Of a stretch of DNA of 64,000 nt, positions 62,958 through 64,000 are shown in pieces (the first letter of the stretch is position 1; each line of letters opens with the position of its first letter). The position numbers were made by a program, and so were the translations under genes. The DNA comes from Stenotrophomonas lacuserhaii (lineage in GTDB: Bacteria; Pseudomonadota; Gammaproteobacteria; Xanthomonadales; Xanthomonadaceae): positions 1-64,000 of the forward strand of contig NZ_JACSQS010000017.1 in the NCBI RefSeq assembly GCF_014836545.1, written 5' to 3'. Under the pieces are notes generated by a model. That model did no database searches. It saw only the letters and a list, made by a program, of their open reading frames with translations, and was not told the DNA's origin.

Positions 62958-64000
62958 TCAGCGATAACCGGCAGCCTGCAGCTCGAACAGCTCGGCATAG
63001 CGGCCGCCCTCGGCCATCAGCTGGGCATGGCTGCCACTGGCCTCGATCCGGCCATCGGCCAGCACCAGGATGCGGTCGGCCATGCGCACGGAGGAAAACC
63101 GATGCGAGATCAGTACCGCAGTGCGCTGTTCGGACAGCTCGCGGAAGCGCTGGAACACCTCGTACTCGGCGCGCGCATCCAGCGCGGCGGTCGGCTCGTC
63201 CAGGATCATCACCTGGGCCTGGCGCATGTAGGCACGGGCGATGGCGATCTTCTGCCATTGGCCACCAGAGAGATCCACGCCCTGCTTGAAGCGGCGGCCG
63301 ATCACCTGCTGGTAGCCGCCGGGCAACGCCTCGATGACCTCTTCGGCCATGCCGCGTCGGGCGGCGTCGCGGATGCGCTGCGTGTCGTCCAGCGCATCGA
63401 CCTGGCCGACACCGATGTTCTCGCCGGCGGTGAGGTTGTAGCGCACGAAGTCCTGGAAGATCACCCCCATGTTGGCGCGCAGGTCGTCCAGGTCGTAATC
63501 GCGCAGGTCACGGCCATCAAGCAGGATCCGGCCCTCGTCCGGGTCGTACAATCGCGCCAGCAGCTTGACCAGGGTGGTCTTGCCGGCGCCGTTTTCGCCG
63601 ACCAGCGCCAGCACTTCGCCGGCATGCAGCTGGAAGTCGAGATGGCGCACGGCCCAGCTCTCGGCTTCCGGATAGCGGAAGCCCACGTTGTCGAACACGA
63701 AGCCCTCGCGGATCGGTCGCGGTACCGGCACCGCATCGGGGCGGGTGTGGATTTCCGGGGTGATCTGGAAGAACGAGAACAGGTCATCCAGGTACAGCGC
63801 CTGGCTGGCCACCTGCGAAAAACCGATCAGCAGGCCTTCCAGCAGTTGCCGCAGGCGCAGGAAACTGCCGGCCAGGAAGGTCAGGTCACCAATGCTGAAA
63901 TCACCGCGCACGGTGCGCCAGGCAATGTACGCATAGGCGGTGTAGTACCCCAGCGTACCCAATGCGGCCAGCAGCGTGCCCCAGAACGCACGCTTGCGCG
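62958..64000 (-). CDS. ABC transporter, permease-ATPase fusion (5' part outside the window)
   Basis: The C-terminal 347 or so residues of an exporter-type half transporter; the frame runs off the right edge without a start. Two or more TM segments precede the ATPase. ATPase motifs: Walker A GENGAGKTT, Q-loop IFQD, signature LSGGQWQKIAIARA, Walker B VMILDEP, and switch His in ISHRFSSV. An inverted-repeat Fur-like site follows its end. The exported substrate is unknown. Confidence 0.93.
   Translation of the reverse strand, partial: RKRAFWGTLLAALGTLGYYTAYAYIAWRTVRGDFSIGDLTFLAGSFLRLRQLLEGLLIGFSQVASQALYLDDLFSFFQITPEIHTRPDAVPVPRPIREGFVFDNVGFRYPEAESWAVRHLDFQLHAGEVLALVGENGAGKTTLVKLLARLYDPDEGRILLDGRDLRDYDLDDLRANMGVIFQDFVRYNLTAGENIGVGQVDALDDTQRIRDAARRGMAEEVIEALPGGYQQVIGRRFKQGVDLSGGQWQKIAIARAYMRQAQVMILDEPTAALDARAEYEVFQRFRELSEQRTAVLISHRFSSVRMADRILVLADGRIEASGSHAQLMAEGGRYAELFELQAAGYR

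Overview
The window is high-GC DNA with tightly packed genes, many GTG starts and many 1-4 base start/stop overlaps. Gene content and order (suhB/trmJ, epmB/efp, mtaD-ubiG-HAD phosphatase, a complete ccmA-I run, scpA-scpB-rluB, rne/rluC) fit a gammaproteobacterium of the family Xanthomonadaceae. Intergenic stem-loops that begin with GTAG followed by GCCGACC..GGTCGGC resemble the SMAG/REP family described in Stenotrophomonas, so Stenotrophomonas or a close relative is the best guess. No rRNA, tRNA, CRISPR array, phage or insertion sequence was seen. The window reads as core chromosome with some accessory loci.

Layout. 0-14.5 kb: housekeeping genes (suhB, trmJ, epmB/efp, mtaD-ubiG-mupP-like, pyrC, yidD), a PhnD-like periplasmic sensor overlapping a GGDEF/EAL enzyme, an M23 peptidase, and an unusual DksA-like protein with a long histone-H1-like tail. 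14.7-21.5 kb: cytochrome c maturation system I, ccmABCDEFGHI, in one leftward operon. 21.6-28.8 kb: methionine aminotransferase plus omega-amidase (methionine salvage), a small secreted protein, scpA-scpB-rluB, yciI-bolA.

28.9-42.1 kb is the main accessory region: a LacI-family regulator, a large Oar-like TonB-dependent receptor, a glucoamylase-domain (PF10091-type) lipoprotein, an ABC sugar importer (binding protein and two permeases but no ATPase), a 1055-residue (alpha/alpha)6-type glycosidase and a secreted EEP-family hydrolase. Two 14-base LacI-type operators with the same consensus lie before the regulator and before the glycosidase/ABC genes. Together they look like one glucan uptake and breakdown regulon; the substrate is inferred only weakly. 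42.3-47.1 kb: rne and rluC, divergent.

47.4-64 kb: zupT, a TonB-C-domain lipoprotein, phhB, nfuA, a TonB-like repetitive membrane protein, a guanyl-specific RNase with its barstar inhibitor, sodA, a degenerate EEP protein, a POT peptide transporter, a rhomboid protease, small proteins, cfa, dcp, a glutathione peroxidase, fpr with a Fur-box-like palindrome, and the 3' part of an ABC exporter running off the right edge.

Two homopolymer C tracts (48 and 36 bases) are out of character with the rest and may be sequencing or assembly artefacts. All functional calls rest on reading motifs by eye; no database search was run.
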